The position numbers were made by a program, and so were the translations under genes. From the NCBI RefSeq assembly GCF_003387615.1, contig NZ_QUNS01000001.1:722241-786240 (forward strand): DNA of 64,000 nucleotides. Direction: 5' to 3'. The notes under the pieces are model-generated. The model was given only the letters and a program-made list of their open reading frames with translations. It searched no databases and was not told where the DNA came from. The stretch comes from Tenacibaculum gallaicum (GTDB lineage: Bacteria > Bacteroidota > Bacteroidia > Flavobacteriales > Flavobacteriaceae). Position 1 is the stretch's first letter, and every line of letters begins with the position of its first letter. Positions 33,364 to 42,139 of the stretch are shown piece by piece.

Positions 33364-34566
33364 TTGAACTTCTCTTTATACATAGCTAAACGATACCTGT
33401 TCTCAAAAACAAGTACTAATGCGATTAATATTATTACAGCAATAGCTGTTTTTGGTGTTGTGGTTGGTACCTTAGCCCTGTTTGTTGTATTGTCTGGTTT
33501 TTCAGGGTTAAAAACGTTTAGTGATTCGTTACTAAATGCATCTGATCCAGATATAAAAATTACAGCATCTAAAGGAAAAACTTTTCAATATTCTCAGAAA
33601 TTAGATAGTGTCTTGCAACAAAATAAAGAGCTAGAAGTAGCTTCAAAAGTTGTTGAAGAACGTGTTTTCTTAAAGTATAAAGACAAGGAGCATATTGCCC
33701 AAATAAAAGGGGTAGATTCAAATTATTCAAAAATTATTCCAACAGACTCTTTGTTAACAGTAGGTACTTGGATTGATGAAGAATATAAGAATACAGCAGT
33801 AGTAGGGTACGGAATATCGTATAAATTATCGTTAGGGATTTTTAATTTTGGTGAAGCACTTCAAATTTTAGTGCCAAAGCCAGGAAAAGGGTTTATTAAT
33901 GCAAACAATGCTTTCCGGTCTGTTTCAACACAAATAGTAGGTGTATATACGGGTTCAGAAGAATTTCAGAATAAATACGTTTTTACTGAAGCTTCACTCG
34001 CTCAAGAATTGCTAGGGTATGGTGATAATGAAATTACAGGCATTGAACTTCGTTTAAAAGAAGGTGTAAACCTTGATACATTTCAAAAGAATTTGCAAAA
34101 TGTTTTGGGAGATGAATTAAAAGTACAAACCCGTGCGCAGTTAAATACCTTGTATTATAAAGTCATAAATACCGAAAACTTTATTTCGTATTTAATTTTT
34201 ACTTTAATTGTAGCTATTGCTTTATTTAATGTCATCGGATCAATCATAATGATGATTATTGATAAACGTCAGAACCTAAAAACACTTTTTAATTTAGGAA
34301 GCAGCATTGACGATATAAAAAAGATATTCGTATTGCAAGGTTTTTTATTAACGTTGGTAGGAATGAGTATCGGAGTTGTTTTAGGAGTAATCCTTGTGCT
34401 AATTCAACAACGATTTGAATTATTAATGATTACACAAAATTTAGCATATCCAGTAGAGTTTAAATGGTTAAACTTACTGGTAGTGGTTATTACAATTTCA
34501 GTTCTAGGATATTTAGCAGCAAAAATTGCAAGCTCTAGAATTTCAAAAAACTTTATTGAGCGATAG
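33364..34566 (+). CDS. LolC/LolE-like ABC transporter permease, TTG start
   Basis: 400 residues with four membrane helices (about 20-45, 270-295, 320-345, 365-390) and a periplasmic MacB-like domain between the first two. NFSLYIAKRYLFSK is the usual N-terminus of the LolC/E group, which extracts lipoproteins from the inner membrane. The start codon is TTG at 33364: an in-frame stop TAA lies at 33358-33360 and no ATG or GTG exists before the conserved N-terminus. It follows rbfA and converges with dusB. Confidence 0.88.
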   Translation: MNFSLYIAKRYLFSKTSTNAINIITAIAVFGVVVGTLALFVVLSGFSGLKTFSDSLLNASDPDIKITASKGKTFQYSQKLDSVLQQNKELEVASKVVEERVFLKYKDKEHIAQIKGVDSNYSKIIPTDSLLTVGTWIDEEYKNTAVVGYGISYKLSLGIFNFGEALQILVPKPGKGFINANNAFRSVSTQIVGVYTGSEEFQNKYVFTEASLAQELLGYGDNEITGIELRLKEGVNLDTFQKNLQNVLGDELKVQTRAQLNTLYYKVINTENFISYLIFTLIVAIALFNVIGSIIMMIIDKRQNLKTLFNLGSSIDDIKKIFVLQGFLLTLVGMSIGVVLGVILVLIQQRFELLMITQNLAYPVEFKWLNLLVVVITISVLGYLAAKIASSRISKNFIER

Positions 34567-34571
34567 AATAC

Positions 34572-35573
34572 TTATCCTATTTCAGGAATAGTTGCATTTC
34601 CAAATTTAGTTTGTACTTCATCAAAAGCAGCAAAAACATCTTTAGGATCATCAGAAGTAACCATTTTCATTCTGTATTCTTTAAAATGTGGAATTCCTTT
34701 AAAATAATTTGTGTAGTGTCTTCTTGTTTCTACAACACCTAAATGTTCACCTTTCCAGTCAATAGCCATTTCTAAATGACGACGAGCCATATCAACACGT
34801 TTAGAAATAGTTGGTTTAGATAAATGCTTGCCAGTTTTAAAATAATGTTTCACTTCATTAAAAAACCAAGGGTATCCAATAGAAGCACGACCAATCATAC
34901 AGCCATCTAGTCCATATTTGTCACGCATTTCCATAGCTTTTTCAGGAGAATCAACATCACCATTCCCAAACACAGGAATATGCATTCTCGGATTGTTCTT
35001 TACTTCAGCAATTGGAGCCCAATCAGCGCTACCTTTGTACATTTGAGCACGTGTACGTCCGTGAATTGAAATAGCTTTACAGCCAACATCTTGTAAACGT
35101 TCGGCAACTTCAATAATTCGAATAGAATCATGATCCCAGCCTAAACGAGTTTTTACAGTAATAGGTAAGTTGGTATGTTTAACCATGGCCTCAGTAAGAG
35201 AAACCATTAAGTCAATATCTTTTAAAATTCCAGCCCCAGCACCTTTTGAAACCACTTTTTTTACAGGACATCCAAAGTTGATGTCAATAATATCTGGATT
35301 CGTTTTTTCAACAATCTCAACCGAACGTAACATGGAGTCGAGATTTGCACCAAAAATTTGAATACCTACGGGGCGTTCTTTTTCGTAAATATCTAGTTTC
35401 ATTACGCTCTTGGCTGCGTCGCGAATCAATCCTTCCGAAGAAATAAATTCAGTATACACTACATCAGCACCGTTTTCTTTACATAAAGCTCTAAACGGAG
35501 GGTCACTCACATCTTCCATTGGCGCTAACAATAGCGGAAAATCAGGAAGTTCTATGTTACCTATTTTTATCAT
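34572..35573 (-). CDS. dusB: tRNA-dihydrouridine synthase B
   Basis: 333 residues, an FMN-dependent TIM-barrel enzyme that reduces uridines in the D loop of tRNA. LAPMEDVSDPPFR is at 16-28, the catalytic Cys102 is in NFGCPVKKV, and GNGDVDSPEKA binds the FMN phosphate. The length fits DusB. A minus-strand TAACTTTG box begins a few bases upstream of its ATG. It is divergent from the Lgt-like gene (29-bp gap). Confidence 0.95.
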   Translation of the reverse strand: MIKIGNIELPDFPLLLAPMEDVSDPPFRALCKENGADVVYTEFISSEGLIRDAAKSVMKLDIYEKERPVGIQIFGANLDSMLRSVEIVEKTNPDIIDINFGCPVKKVVSKGAGAGILKDIDLMVSLTEAMVKHTNLPITVKTRLGWDHDSIRIIEVAERLQDVGCKAISIHGRTRAQMYKGSADWAPIAEVKNNPRMHIPVFGNGDVDSPEKAMEMRDKYGLDGCMIGRASIGYPWFFNEVKHYFKTGKHLSKPTISKRVDMARRHLEMAIDWKGEHLGVVETRRHYTNYFKGIPHFKEYRMKMVTSDDPKDVFAAFDEVQTKFGNATIPEIG

Positions 35574-35577
35574 GCTG

Positions 35578-35585
35578 CAAAGTTA
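35578..35585 (-). promoter_or_regulatory. -7 element (TAACTTTG) for dusB
   Basis: TAACTTTG on the minus strand ends 4 bp before the dusB start codon, so dusB mRNA from this site would be almost leaderless. No clear -33 TTG is visible. Confidence 0.45.
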
Positions 35586-35602
35586 CTTTTTTTTGAGTAA
35601 TT

Positions 35603-36391
35603 ATGTATATTTCGTCTTTTAACTCACAATCTTTTTTATTGGAACTACCTTTTGAACCAATTTTATTTGGTTATACACTTAATATTCATCTTATTTTAGA
35701 ATATTTAGCATTTTTTTTAGCCTTTCGTTATTATGTTTTCTTGCGTAAGAAAAAAGAAGATTATATTTCTTCTCATAACAGGTTGTCTATTATTTTAGGT
35801 GCAGCAGCTGGGGCTTTGATAGGTTCTAGGTTAGTGGGAGTGTTAGAAAATCCTTTAGTCACTTTTTCTACAGAAAACATGCTTCAAATTTTGAATACTA
35901 AAACAATCATGGGAGGTTTGTTCGGTGGTTTGTTAGGTGTAGAGATAGCAAAGAAAATAATTGGAGAAACAAAATCATCTGGAGACTTGTTTGTACTTCC
36001 AATAATTGCAGGAATTTTTATAGGAAGAATAGGGTGTTTTCTTTCTGGGATTAATGAATTTACCTATGGAAGAAAAACTAAATTATTTTTAGGTATGGAT
36101 TTAGGTGATGGTATTTTAAGACATCCGGTAGCGTTATATGAGTTGGTGTTTTTAATTGTATTGTTTGTTGGGTTGAAATATTTACAAAAATATTATACTT
36201 TACAATCGGGAGAACTTTTTAAGTTTTTTATGTTAACTTATTTTGGTTTTCGCTTTTTTATAGAATTTTTAAAACCAAATATCTTTTTTGTATTAGGGTT
36301 AAGTACTATTCAAATACTATGTATGGTTTGTTATGTATATTACACGAAATTTATAATCCAAAAAATAAAAAATGCCAGAAAGAAAATATAA
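35603..36391 (+). CDS. Divergent prolipoprotein diacylglyceryl transferase-like protein
   Basis: 262 residues with about seven membrane helices and the Lgt fold. The family signature region reads GRIGCFLSG at 141-149. Arg142 is kept, but the Asn that is essential in E. coli Lgt (Asn146) is Cys145 here. The sequence GGLFGGLLG at 104-112 has Phe where Lgt has the His of HGGL (His103). HPVALYE (174-180) and the Arg-x3-Glu pair FRFFIEF (Arg217, Glu221) are kept. It overlaps a radical SAM gene by 20 bp. It may transfer a glycerol-phosphate or lipid group to a substrate other than prolipoproteins, but the reaction is unknown. Confidence 0.75.
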   Translation: MYISSFNSQSFLLELPFEPILFGYTLNIHLILEYLAFFLAFRYYVFLRKKKEDYISSHNRLSIILGAAAGALIGSRLVGVLENPLVTFSTENMLQILNTKTIMGGLFGGLLGVEIAKKIIGETKSSGDLFVLPIIAGIFIGRIGCFLSGINEFTYGRKTKLFLGMDLGDGILRHPVALYELVFLIVLFVGLKYLQKYYTLQSGELFKFFMLTYFGFRFFIEFLKPNIFFVLGLSTIQILCMVCYVYYTKFIIQKIKNARKKI

Positions 36392-37766
36392 CTACTATGA
36401 TTTTACATTGAGCTTGTGTCCTGAATGTTTAAAAAGAGTAGATGCTAAAATTGTTTTTGAAAATGATAAGGTTTACATGCTTAAACGTTGTAGAGAGCAT
36501 GGTAATTCTAAAGTGTTAATAGCAGATGATATTGAATATTATAAAAATATCAGAAACTACAACAAACCTAGTGAAATGCCTTACACGTTTAATACAAAAA
36601 CAGATTATGGATGCCCTTATGATTGCGGTTTATGTCCAGATCATGAACAGCATTCATGTTTAACAGTTGTAGAGGTTACTGATAGATGTAATTTAACGTG
36701 TCCTACCTGTTATGCAGGTTCATCACCCACTTACGGACGTCATCGAACATTAGAAGAAGTAAAAGCGATGTTAGATGCTGTGGTAAAAAATGAAAAAGAA
36801 CCCGATGTGGTACAAATTAGTGGAGGAGAACCAACAATACATCCACAGTTTTGGGAAATCTTAGACTATGCAAAATCACTTCCTATTCGACATTTAATGT
36901 TAAATACTAATGGAATAAAAATAGCGAAAGACATTACTTTTGCCGAACGATTGAAAACCTATACACCAGATTTTGAAATTTATTTACAGTTTGATTCTTT
37001 TGAAGATAATGTGTTAAGAGAGTTAAGAGGAGCAGATTTGAATAGTGTTCGCAAGCAAGCACTCGATAATTTGAATAAACTAAATCTATCTACAACTTTG
37101 GTAGTTACCCTTCAAAAAGGATTAAACGATCATGAAATAGGTAAAGTGATAGATTATGCTTTGCAGCAAAAAAGTGTGAGAGGAGTTACTTTTCAACCAA
37201 CACAAATTGCAGGAAGGTTAGAAAGTTTCAATCCAGAAACAGATAGAATGACGCTTACAGAAGTTAGAAGAAAAATCATGGAACAAACTGATGTTTTTAA
37301 CGCAGATGATTTAATACCTGTACCCTGTAACCCTGATGCTCTTGTAATGGGATATGCGCTTAAATTAGGAGGAGAAGTATTTCCATTAACACGCTATATT
37401 AATCCGAATGATTTATTAGATAATAGTAAAAACACTATTATTTATGAGCAAGACGAGGCGCTGCATGGAAAAATGATAGAGCTATTTAGTACTGGGAATT
37501 CTGTAGAAGTAGCGGAAGAAAATTTAAAATCAATAATGTGTTGCTTGCCTAATATTGATGCACCAGAGTTGGGGTACGATAATTTATTTAGAATTATTAT
37601 TATGCAGTTTATTGATGCTTACAACTTTGATGTTAGGGCTGTGAAAAAATCATGTGTACATATTGTTGACAAAGACAATAAAATTATTCCTTTTGAAACA
37701 ATGAACCTGTTTTATAGGGATGACAAAAAAGAGTATTTAGAAGAGTTAAGACAAGAGATAAAATAA
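36372..37766 (+). CDS. Radical SAM enzyme of the tetraether lipid synthase (Tes/MJ0619)-like group
   Basis: 464 residues. A rubredoxin-like N-terminus has CPEC (Cys16, Cys19) and Cys40 with REHG. Next come CPYDCGLC (Cys81, 85, 88), with Cys96 after the HEQH stretch, and the radical SAM cluster CNLTCPTC (Cys106, 110, 113), then SGGEPT at 150-155. C-terminal cysteines follow at 319 (PVPCNPD), 390/391 and 428 (KKSCVHI). The order recalls archaeal Tes, which joins two lipid chains by C-C bonds. Here the partner is an Lgt-like protein with which it overlaps by 20 bp, so a lipid substrate is inferred; function in bacteria is not established. Confidence 0.8.
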   Translation: MPERKYNYYDFTLSLCPECLKRVDAKIVFENDKVYMLKRCREHGNSKVLIADDIEYYKNIRNYNKPSEMPYTFNTKTDYGCPYDCGLCPDHEQHSCLTVVEVTDRCNLTCPTCYAGSSPTYGRHRTLEEVKAMLDAVVKNEKEPDVVQISGGEPTIHPQFWEILDYAKSLPIRHLMLNTNGIKIAKDITFAERLKTYTPDFEIYLQFDSFEDNVLRELRGADLNSVRKQALDNLNKLNLSTTLVVTLQKGLNDHEIGKVIDYALQQKSVRGVTFQPTQIAGRLESFNPETDRMTLTEVRRKIMEQTDVFNADDLIPVPCNPDALVMGYALKLGGEVFPLTRYINPNDLLDNSKNTIIYEQDEALHGKMIELFSTGNSVEVAEENLKSIMCCLPNIDAPELGYDNLFRIIIMQFIDAYNFDVRAVKKSCVHIVDKDNKIIPFETMNLFYRDDKKEYLEELRQEIK

Positions 37767-37772
37767 ATTGAT

Positions 37773-37973
37773 ATGAATTTTTTAGAAGGAAATATGGATC
37801 TGTCAGGTTTATTTATAATTATTGGTTTAATTATGTTTGGACCTCCAATACTATTTGCTATCATAGGAGCAGCAGTTAGAAAAAAAAGTAAAACAGCCTC
37901 AAAAATATTTTATATACTGGCTGTTTTATATTTAATAATTGGCCTAGGAATATGTGGAGGTGCTCTTAGTTAA
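37773..37973 (+). CDS. Small two-helix membrane protein
   Basis: 66 residues (59 if the Met at 37794, MDLSGLF, is the true start; this start directly precedes the first helix). Two membrane helices (about 12-34 and 44-62) are joined by a basic loop RKKSKTASK. It follows the radical SAM gene by 6 bp, so it is probably cotranscribed and may be a third component of the trio. No family is recognised. Confidence 0.6.
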   Translation: MNFLEGNMDLSGLFIIIGLIMFGPPILFAIIGAAVRKKSKTASKIFYILAVLYLIIGLGICGGALS

Positions 37974-38013
37974 ATAAGTTAGTAGAGATGTTTAATTTTC
38001 GCTATCTATTTTG

Positions 38014-38031
38014 TTTGCAGTAGCCTGCAAA
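38014..38031. repeat. Perfect 7-bp inverted repeat within the lepA promoter
   Basis: TTTGCAG (38014-38020) and CTGCAAA (38025-38031) enclose TAGC. It overlaps the -33 TTG at 38015-38017, as an operator would. The -7 box downstream is in a third copy of the same letters (TATCTTTGCAG at 38037-38047). Confidence 0.55.
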
Positions 38032-38044
38032 TAAAGTATCTTTG
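38015..38044 (+). promoter_or_regulatory. Promoter for lepA
   Basis: TTG (38015-38017), 19-bp spacer, TATCTTTG (38037-38044): full consensus match. The leader to the lepA ATG is about 100 nt. Confidence 0.75.
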
Positions 38045-38149
38045 CAGATTAGAAGTAGTTAGAATTACGACGAATGAATCCATGCTAGATATCAAGTAAA
38101 CAAAAATTTATGTTACATGTCTAGAAATGGCTTGAGAAACTTTAGATGA

Positions 38150-39946
38150 ATGAAAAATATCAGAAACTTTTGCATTATTGCACATATTGACCACGGTAAA
38201 AGTACCCTTGCCGATAGGTTGTTAGATTATACAGGTTCGGTTACAGAACGTGAAAAGCAAAACCAACTGTTAGATAGCATGGATTTAGAGCGAGAACGTG
38301 GAATTACCATTAAATCGCATGCAATCCAAATGGATTATGTTTATGAAGGAGAGCAATATACCTTAAACTTAATTGATACTCCAGGTCACGTAGATTTTTC
38401 ATATGAAGTTTCTCGTTCAATTGCAGCTTGTGAAGGAGCTTTATTAATTGTTGATGCAGCACAAAGTATTCAAGCACAAACGATTTCGAACTTATATTTA
38501 GCCTTAGAAAATGACTTGGAAATTATTCCAGTATTAAATAAAGTAGATTTACCTTCAGCTAACCCAGAAGAAGTAACTGATGATATTGTTGATTTATTAG
38601 GGTGCGAGCCAGAAGATGTGATACATGCTAGTGGAAAAACAGGTTTTGGTGTTGATAATATTTTAGAAGCTATTATAAAGAAAATATCAGCTCCAAAAGG
38701 TAACCCAGACGCTCCATTGAAAGCTTTAATTTTTGACTCGGTGTATAATTCGTATCGAGGGATTGAAACCTATTTTAGAGTGATTGACGGATCTATTAAA
38801 AAGAACCAACAAATAAAATTCATGGCAACCGGAAAACAATATGGTGCCGATGAAGTGGGAACGCTAAAGTTAAGTCAGGTTGTTAAGCAAGAAATAAAAA
38901 CAGGAGATGTTGGTTATTTAATCACAGGAATTAAAGCAGCAAAAGAAGTAAAAGTAGGTGATACTATTACAGATTTTGCAAACCCAACAGCCGAAAGAAT
39001 AGAAGGGTTTGAAGATGTAAAACCAATGGTGTTTGCAGGGATTTATCCTGTAGATACAGAGGACTATGAAGAATTGCGTGCATCTATGGAAAAGCTTCAG
39101 TTAAACGATGCTTCGTTAGTGTTTCAACCAGAAAGTTCAGCTGCACTTGGTTTTGGATTCCGATGTGGATTCTTAGGAATGCTACACATGGAAATTATTC
39201 AAGAACGTTTAGAGCGTGAGTTTAATATGACAGTAATTACTACCGTTCCTAACGTAAGTTATCACGCATTTACGCATAAAAACCGAGATGAAATTATCAT
39301 CGTTAATAACCCAACAGATTTACCGGACCCATCTAAATTAGATAGAGTAGAAGAACCCTTTATTAAGGCTTCAATTATTACAAAATCTGACTTTGTTGGT
39401 CAAGTAATGTCACTTTGTATTGAGAAACGAGGACAAATTGTAAATCAAACCTATTTAACTCCAGAGCGAGTTGAGTTGATCTTTGATATGCCATTGGCAG
39501 AAATTGTTTTCGATTTTTATGACAGGTTAAAAACAGTTTCTAAAGGATATGCGTCATTTGATTATCATCCGATAGGAATGCAAAAATCGAAGTTAGTTCG
39601 TGTAGATATGTTATTAAATGGGCAGCCAGTTGATGCGCTTTCTGCATTATTACATGCAGATAATGCCTATTCAATAGGAAAGCGTATTTGTGAGAAGTTA
39701 AAAGAATTAATTCCGCGCCAACAATTTGATATTCCTATTCAGGCAGCGATTGGAGCAAAAATTATCGCTCGTGAAACTGTAAAAGCCTTACGTAAAGATG
39801 TAACTGCAAAATGTTACGGAGGAGATATTTCTCGTAAACGTAAGTTGTTAGAAAAGCAGAAGAAAGGTAAAAAACGTATGCGTCAAGTTGGTAATGTAGA
39901 AATTCCACAGCAAGCATTTATGGCAGTTTTGAAGTTGAATGACTAG
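38150..39946 (+). CDS. lepA: Elongation factor 4 (LepA)
   Basis: 598 residues, a ribosome-associated translational GTPase. The G1 motif AHIDHGKST is at 11-19, the G3 motif is DTPGHVDF, the G4 motif is NKVDL. The LepA-specific C-terminal domain ends in [21 protein letters not shown] residues (partial) and AFMAVLK. The length equals the family. It has its own promoter and a terminator behind it. Confidence 0.97.
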   Translation: MKNIRNFCIIAHIDHGKSTLADRLLDYTGSVTEREKQNQLLDSMDLERERGITIKSHAIQMDYVYEGEQYTLNLIDTPGHVDFSYEVSRSIAACEGALLIVDAAQSIQAQTISNLYLALENDLEIIPVLNKVDLPSANPEEVTDDIVDLLGCEPEDVIHASGKTGFGVDNILEAIIKKISAPKGNPDAPLKALIFDSVYNSYRGIETYFRVIDGSIKKNQQIKFMATGKQYGADEVGTLKLSQVVKQEIKTGDVGYLITGIKAAKEVKVGDTITDFANPTAERIEGFEDVKPMVFAGIYPVDTEDYEELRASMEKLQLNDASLVFQPESSAALGFGFRCGFLGMLHMEIIQERLEREFNMTVITTVPNVSYHAFTHKNRDEIIIVNNPTDLPDPSKLDRVEEPFIKASIITKSDFVGQVMSLCIEKRGQIVNQTYLTPERVELIFDMPLAEIVFDFYDRLKTVSKGYASFDYHPIGMQKSKLVRVDMLLNGQPVDALSALLHADNAYSIGKRICEKLKELIPRQQFDIPIQAAIGAKIIARETVKALRKDVTAKCYGGDISRKRKLLEKQKKGKKRMRQVGNVEIPQQAFMAVLKLND

Positions 39947-39990
39947 TTTTTTAGAAACTAGAATAAATAAGATAGAAAGAATAGTATAGA

Positions 39991-40027
39991 AAAATCCCCG
40001 TTTTGATTTAATCAAAACGGGGATTTT
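39991..40027. terminator. Bidirectional terminator after lepA
   Basis: AAAATCCCCGTTTTGATT and its inverted copy (39991-40008 with 40010-40027) form a near-perfect stem with a very small loop and T tracts on both strands. It sits between the converging lepA and metallopeptidase genes. Confidence 0.9.
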
Positions 40028-40061
40028 AATTGTTACATTTTCAAATTACTACATTAGAATA

Positions 40062-40760
40062 TTAATCTCTGTTTCCTAAAATTTGCAAGGCCCAATATAA
40101 TAACATTGCTAAAGAACCAAGAGCAGCAACTAAATAAGTTCTTGCAGCCCATTTTAAAGCATCTTTAGAGCCTGCCAGCTCTTCACGAGTTACCATGTTT
40201 TTATTTTCTAACCAAGCCAATGCTCTATTACTCGCATCATATTCAACAGGTAAAGTAATAAAACTAAAAATAGTACCTAAAGCCATAAAAGCTAAACCAG
40301 CTAATGCAATATAAAAACCAATACCTGTGCTACCTGAAGCTGCACCAAAAGCAATACCTCCAATCACCATCCATTGAGAAAAACGAGAAGTAATACTTAC
40401 CATAGGCACCAATTTAGATCGCATTTGTAAATATTGGTAAGCTCTAGCGTGTTGTACAGCGTGTCCAACCTCGTGAGCAGCGACGGCAGCAGCAGCAGCA
40501 TTTCGTTGGTTGTACACAGCTTCACTTAGGTTTACAGTTTTGTTTTGCGGATTGTAGTGGTCGGTTAACATACCTGGTGTAGAAATTACCTGAACATCGG
40601 AAATGCCATGATCAGCTAGCATTTTTTGAGCAATTTCAGCACCACTCATCCCATTACGTAAGTGAACTTGAGAGTATTTTTTAAACTTACGTTTTAACGT
40701 ATTGCTCACTAACCAACTGAATAGCGATATAATACCAATTAGAATATAAAATCCTATCAT
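40062..40760 (-). CDS. Membrane zinc metallopeptidase (YugP-like)
   Basis: 232 residues with a membrane helix at the N-terminus (1-17) and two to three more in the C-terminal half (about 125-175 and 205-225). The zinc motif HEVGH is at 96-100. It belongs to the small neutral zinc metallopeptidase group of which YugP is a member. The substrate is not known. It is monocistronic and converges with lepA. Confidence 0.88.
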   Translation of the reverse strand: MIGFYILIGIISLFSWLVSNTLKRKFKKYSQVHLRNGMSGAEIAQKMLADHGISDVQVISTPGMLTDHYNPQNKTVNLSEAVYNQRNAAAAAVAAHEVGHAVQHARAYQYLQMRSKLVPMVSITSRFSQWMVIGGIAFGAASGSTGIGFYIALAGLAFMALGTIFSFITLPVEYDASNRALAWLENKNMVTREELAGSKDALKWAARTYLVAALGSLAMLLYWALQILGNRD

Positions 40761-40855
40761 AATCTATATAGTTTTAAAATTTTGTATCATTTTTGTTGGA
40801 TAAATTTACAACATAAATTATTCCAAATTAATAACGGTATAAAAAAAATGTCAAG

Positions 40856-41887
40856 ATGACAAATCAACCTAAAATTTTAATAGTTTACACAGGCGGAACT
40901 ATTGGTATGGTTAAAGACTATAACACAGGGGCGTTAAAAGCTTTTGATTTCAGTCAAATATCAAGTAAAATACCAGAATTACAGCAGCTTAACTGTGAAA
41001 TTAATACGATATCGTTTGATGAACCTATTGATTCTTCTAACATGAGCGTAACCTATTATATACAAATAGCAGAAATTATTTCTGATAATTATGACAAGTT
41101 TGACGGTTTTGTAGTGCTAACAGGTTCGGATACCATGTCGTATACATCGTCAGCAATAAGTTTTATGTTTGAAAACTTACAAAAGCCTGTGATTTTTACA
41201 GGCTCACAATTACCTATTGGAGATTTACGTACAGATGCTAAAGAAAACTTAATTACATCCATACAAGTTGCATCAGCTTATGAAAATGGAAAGCCAGTAA
41301 TTCAAGAAGTAGGGTTGTATTTTGAATATAAATTGTATAGAGCGAACAGAACTACAAAAATAAATGCCGAACAATTTGAAGCGTTTGCTTCTATGAATTA
41401 TCCACCATTAGCTGAAAGTGGGGTACATCTAAATTTTAATTATCCATTATTACTTAAGCCGAAAGAAAATCAAAATGATTTAGTAGTAAGAAAGAATTTA
41501 GATAATCACGTAGCTATTTTAAAATTATTTCCGGGTATTACAGAATCAGTAGTTAGAAGTTTTATGAATATTCCAGATTTAAAAGGAATTATTTTAGAAA
41601 CTTATGGATCAGGTAATGCGCCAACCGAAAAATGGTTTGTTGATTTGTTGGAAGAGTCAGTAAGTAAAGGAATTTATATTGTTAATGTAACTCAATGTAA
41701 AGGAGGAAGCGTAATTTTAGGACATTACGAAACAAGTTCAGAATTAAAACGTATTGGTATTGTTGATGGTAAGGATATTACAACAGAAACAGCCATTGCA
41801 AAAATGATGTATTTATTGGGAGAAAAGCTTTCAAAAGAAGAATTTACACATTATTTTCAAATACCACTTAGAGGAGAAATGGTTTAG
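40856..41887 (+). CDS. ansA: Type I L-asparaginase
   Basis: 343 residues. The N-terminal catalytic loop YTGGTIG is at 11-17 (Thr15 nucleophile region). The second motif is TGSDTMSYT at 89-97, with Thr93/Asp92 as the second Thr-Asp pair. The Lys of the third element lies near DAKENL. The protein hydrolyses asparagine to aspartate and ammonia. It has no signal peptide, so it is cytosolic like E. coli AnsA. It is monocistronic, with 95 bp to the divergent metallopeptidase gene. Confidence 0.93.
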   Translation: MTNQPKILIVYTGGTIGMVKDYNTGALKAFDFSQISSKIPELQQLNCEINTISFDEPIDSSNMSVTYYIQIAEIISDNYDKFDGFVVLTGSDTMSYTSSAISFMFENLQKPVIFTGSQLPIGDLRTDAKENLITSIQVASAYENGKPVIQEVGLYFEYKLYRANRTTKINAEQFEAFASMNYPPLAESGVHLNFNYPLLLKPKENQNDLVVRKNLDNHVAILKLFPGITESVVRSFMNIPDLKGIILETYGSGNAPTEKWFVDLLEESVSKGIYIVNVTQCKGGSVILGHYETSSELKRIGIVDGKDITTETAIAKMMYLLGEKLSKEEFTHYFQIPLRGEMV

Positions 41888-42139
41888 TTTGTAAATAAAT
41901 CGTTAATTTTGTGCTTGTAACTGCTTGAAATAGTATAGAAAAGAGTTAAAAAAGGGGTGTTTAATAGAAATCATATAGATTTTTTTTAATGTACCAACAT
42001 TTTTTTGTTACTTGCCACTCTGTAAAATTAAAAGCGTAATAAGTACAAGTAAAGAATTACTTATTTGTAAAAAATTAAGTTATTCATAGTAAAATTTGTA
42101 TTTTTAACCCGTTAACTATTTAAAATTAATTATAACAAA
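41888..42139 (+). promoter_or_regulatory. 252-bp intergenic region before the exbB operon, with a nested palindrome
   Basis: AT-rich with no ORF. An inverted repeat AATAAGT/ACTTATT (42038-42044 with 42059-42065) encloses another, AAGTAA-AGAA-TTACTT (42047-42062). A clear TAnnTTTG box is not visible; AAATTTG and TTTG-rich stretches near 42090-42100 are the best candidates. The nested repeat may bind a regulator, but this is only a guess. Confidence 0.4.
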
